A DNA stretch of 64,000 nt from an uncultured Lachnospiraceae bacterium (lineage in GTDB: Bacteria; Bacillota; Clostridia; Lachnospirales; Lachnospiraceae). The position numbers and the translations under genes are program-made. Numbering within the stretch: position 1 is the stretch's first letter; each line of letters starts with the position of its first letter. A model generated the notes under the pieces. That model made no database searches, was not told where the DNA came from, and saw only the letters and a list, made by a program, of their open reading frames with translations. The stretch is from contig CANQUG010000002.1 in assembly GCA_947626985.1 (NCBI GenBank), positions 62,001-126,000 of the forward strand, read 5' to 3'. Of this stretch, positions 63,055-64,000 are shown one piece after another.

Positions 63055-63763
63055 GCTCCACCTGCTGCCGTTTTAATCTGAGGATCACCTCGTAAGCCGC
63101 CGCCTGCTCCGCGGCTTTTTTCGTATGCCCTGTGCCTCTGCCCGTCACTTCCCCGTCCACGACGGCCTCCACGGTAAAGTATTTATTGTGATCCGGTCCG
63201 TCCGTGCGGACCAGACGGTATTCCACCGGTCTCTTCCCTTTTTCCTGAACCAGCTCCTGGAGGGTGGTCTTGCTGTCATAAAAGAGCTGCTTGTGCTCTA
63301 TATCATTCAGGATAAAATTCAGCACAAACTCTTTTGCGCTGGCAAACCCACCATCCAGATAAATCGCTCCCAGCAGGGCCTCCGTGGCGTCCGAGATAAT
63401 GGAATCCCTGTTCCTGCCGCCGGTGAGATCCTCCCCCCTTCCCAGGAAAAGAAATTCCGGGAGTCCGAAGGCTCTGGCGCAGAAAGCAAGACTGGGCTCG
63501 CACACCAGGGAGGCTCTGCGCTTGGTCAGCTCTCCCTCCGGAACATCCGGGTAAGCGCCAAACAGGAAATCGCTGCTGATCAGCTCCAGAACAGCGTCTC
63601 CCAGAAACTCCAGGCGTTCGTTGCAGCCGCCCTTTCCCAGCTTTTTTTCGTTTGCATAGGAACTGTGAGTGAGCGCCTGCTCCAGAAGTCCCTCGTCCTT
63701 AAACCTGTATCCGATCCGTTGCTCCAGTTGTTCCAGTTTTTCTGTTTTTATACTCAAATTCAT
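63035..63763 (-). CDS. rnc: Ribonuclease III
   Basis: A 242-residue enzyme cutting double-stranded RNA (rRNA precursors and others). The catalytic domain is at about 1-160: ALTHSSYANEKKLG and the signature NERLEFLGDAVLELISSDFL, plus ATEALLGAIYLDGGF. The dsRNA-binding domain follows (DYKTTLQELVQ-type DSKTTLQELVQEKGKRPVEY, GRGTGHTKKAAEQAAAYEVI). The start is uncertain: ATG at 63763 sits only 2 nt from GGGAG, while the TTG two codons later has 8-nt spacing; the longer upstream frame is unlikely. Confidence 0.95.
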   Translation of the reverse strand: MNLSIKTEKLEQLEQRIGYRFKDEGLLEQALTHSSYANEKKLGKGGCNERLEFLGDAVLELISSDFLFGAYPDVPEGELTKRRASLVCEPSLAFCARAFGLPEFLFLGRGEDLTGGRNRDSIISDATEALLGAIYLDGGFASAKEFVLNFILNDIEHKQLFYDSKTTLQELVQEKGKRPVEYRLVRTDGPDHNKYFTVEAVVDGEVTGRGTGHTKKAAEQAAAYEVILRLKRQQVEHVSEEY

Positions 63764-63849
63764 CTCTCCCATCCGGTACCTGAAACCCGTCCTCCCCGCC
63801 GCCTGCCCTTTTGCCGGCTTCCGGCAGAGGCTCCGGTGTTCAGACACCC

Positions 63850-64000
63850 TTACGCACTTCTTATCGTCTCGCGGAGCTTTTCCAGCGCGTCCCTCACCGT
63901 CCGTATCTCTTCCACGCTCACATTGTCAAGCTCGATGTCATAGACTTCCTCGATCCCCATGAGGATCTGAAATACATCCAGAGAATCCGCCCCCAGATCA
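63850..64000 (-). CDS. acpP: Acyl carrier protein (N-terminal part outside window)
   Basis: The C-terminal 49 residues of an acyl carrier protein. The phosphopantetheine-attachment serine is in DLGADSLDVFQIL, followed by the acidic helix region EEVYDIELDN and VSVEEIRTVRDALEKL. Its position upstream of rnc and smc is the common bacterial arrangement. Confidence 0.93.
   Translation of the reverse strand, partial: DLGADSLDVFQILMGIEEVYDIELDNVSVEEIRTVRDALEKLRETIRSA

Overview
The window looks like a chromosomal segment from a Gram-positive, spore-forming anaerobe of the Clostridia, most likely Lachnospiraceae. Supporting signs are the sporulation genes yqfC and yqfD, the Rex redox repressor, a three-subunit soluble NAD(P)H/ferredoxin-type oxidoreductase, strong AGGAGG ribosome sites, consensus sigma-A promoters, fairly high GC content and the gene order acpP-rnc-smc-ftsY. 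Nearly every gene lies on the minus strand. The exceptions are an ABC-F ATPase, a shikimate/quinate dehydrogenase, a 54-residue membrane protein, a tyrosine recombinase and a nucleotidyltransferase-phosphatase fusion. No rRNA, CRISPR array, insertion sequence or prophage body was seen. There is one tRNA (Arg, anticodon CCG).

Layout from left to right. 1-1482: a partial membrane-anchored protein, tRNA-Arg with its own promoter and terminator, and an HD-domain protein. 1533-7092: a peptide/nickel-type ABC transporter operon (binding protein, fused double ATPase, two permeases). 7430-10053: a DUF5060/DUF4038-type glycoside hydrolase and an M14-like protein that has lost its zinc ligands. 10248-12998: a large Pro/Thr-rich wall-associated protein. 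13100-20550: proA, formyltetrahydrofolate cyclo-ligase, a DUF896 protein, the ybeY-phoH-yqfD-yqfC block, a DUF2284 protein, rlmH and a Dabb protein. 20622-25635: a zinc-ribbon/TPR membrane protein, ftsK/spoIIIE and uppP.

25847-31644 encodes a three-gene oxidoreductase whose large subunit fuses a 2Fe-2S domain, a GltD/NfnB-like flavin module and a NuoG-like iron-sulfur module. It resembles the Sporomusa-type Nfn (Stn) transhydrogenases. 31786-33268 holds a TepA-like ClpP-fold protease, whose Shine-Dalgarno sits in a perfect 13-bp stem, and a coiled-coil protein built on a 21-bp tandem repeat. 33388-39692: yebC, a CBS-domain transporter/hemolysin, mazF without an adjacent antitoxin, alr, nnr and rex. 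39877-46557: abcF, NADP isocitrate dehydrogenase, an intracellular subtilase, ydiB, a small membrane protein and a tyrosine recombinase followed by direct repeats and a perfect hairpin.

46826-51477 is the translation/SRP block queA-trmD-rimM-khpA-rpsP-ffh-ylxM. 58548-64000 is ftsY-smc-rnc-acpP. In many Firmicutes these two blocks adjoin; here about 7 kb separates them. That interval holds a heptose-type nucleotidyltransferase/phosphatase fusion, an isolated integrase with an AT-rich upstream region, a metallophosphoesterase, a cytosolic protein joining a ParB-like domain to a BMP-type ligand-binding domain, and threonine ammonia-lyase.

The strongest candidates for undescribed biology are the hairpin that masks the tepA ribosome site, the ParB-like/BMP fusion, the zinc-less M14 homologue, the heptad-repeat coiled coil, the 11-bp inverted repeat between the divergent ylxM and nucleotidyltransferase promoters, and the repeats beside the recombinase.
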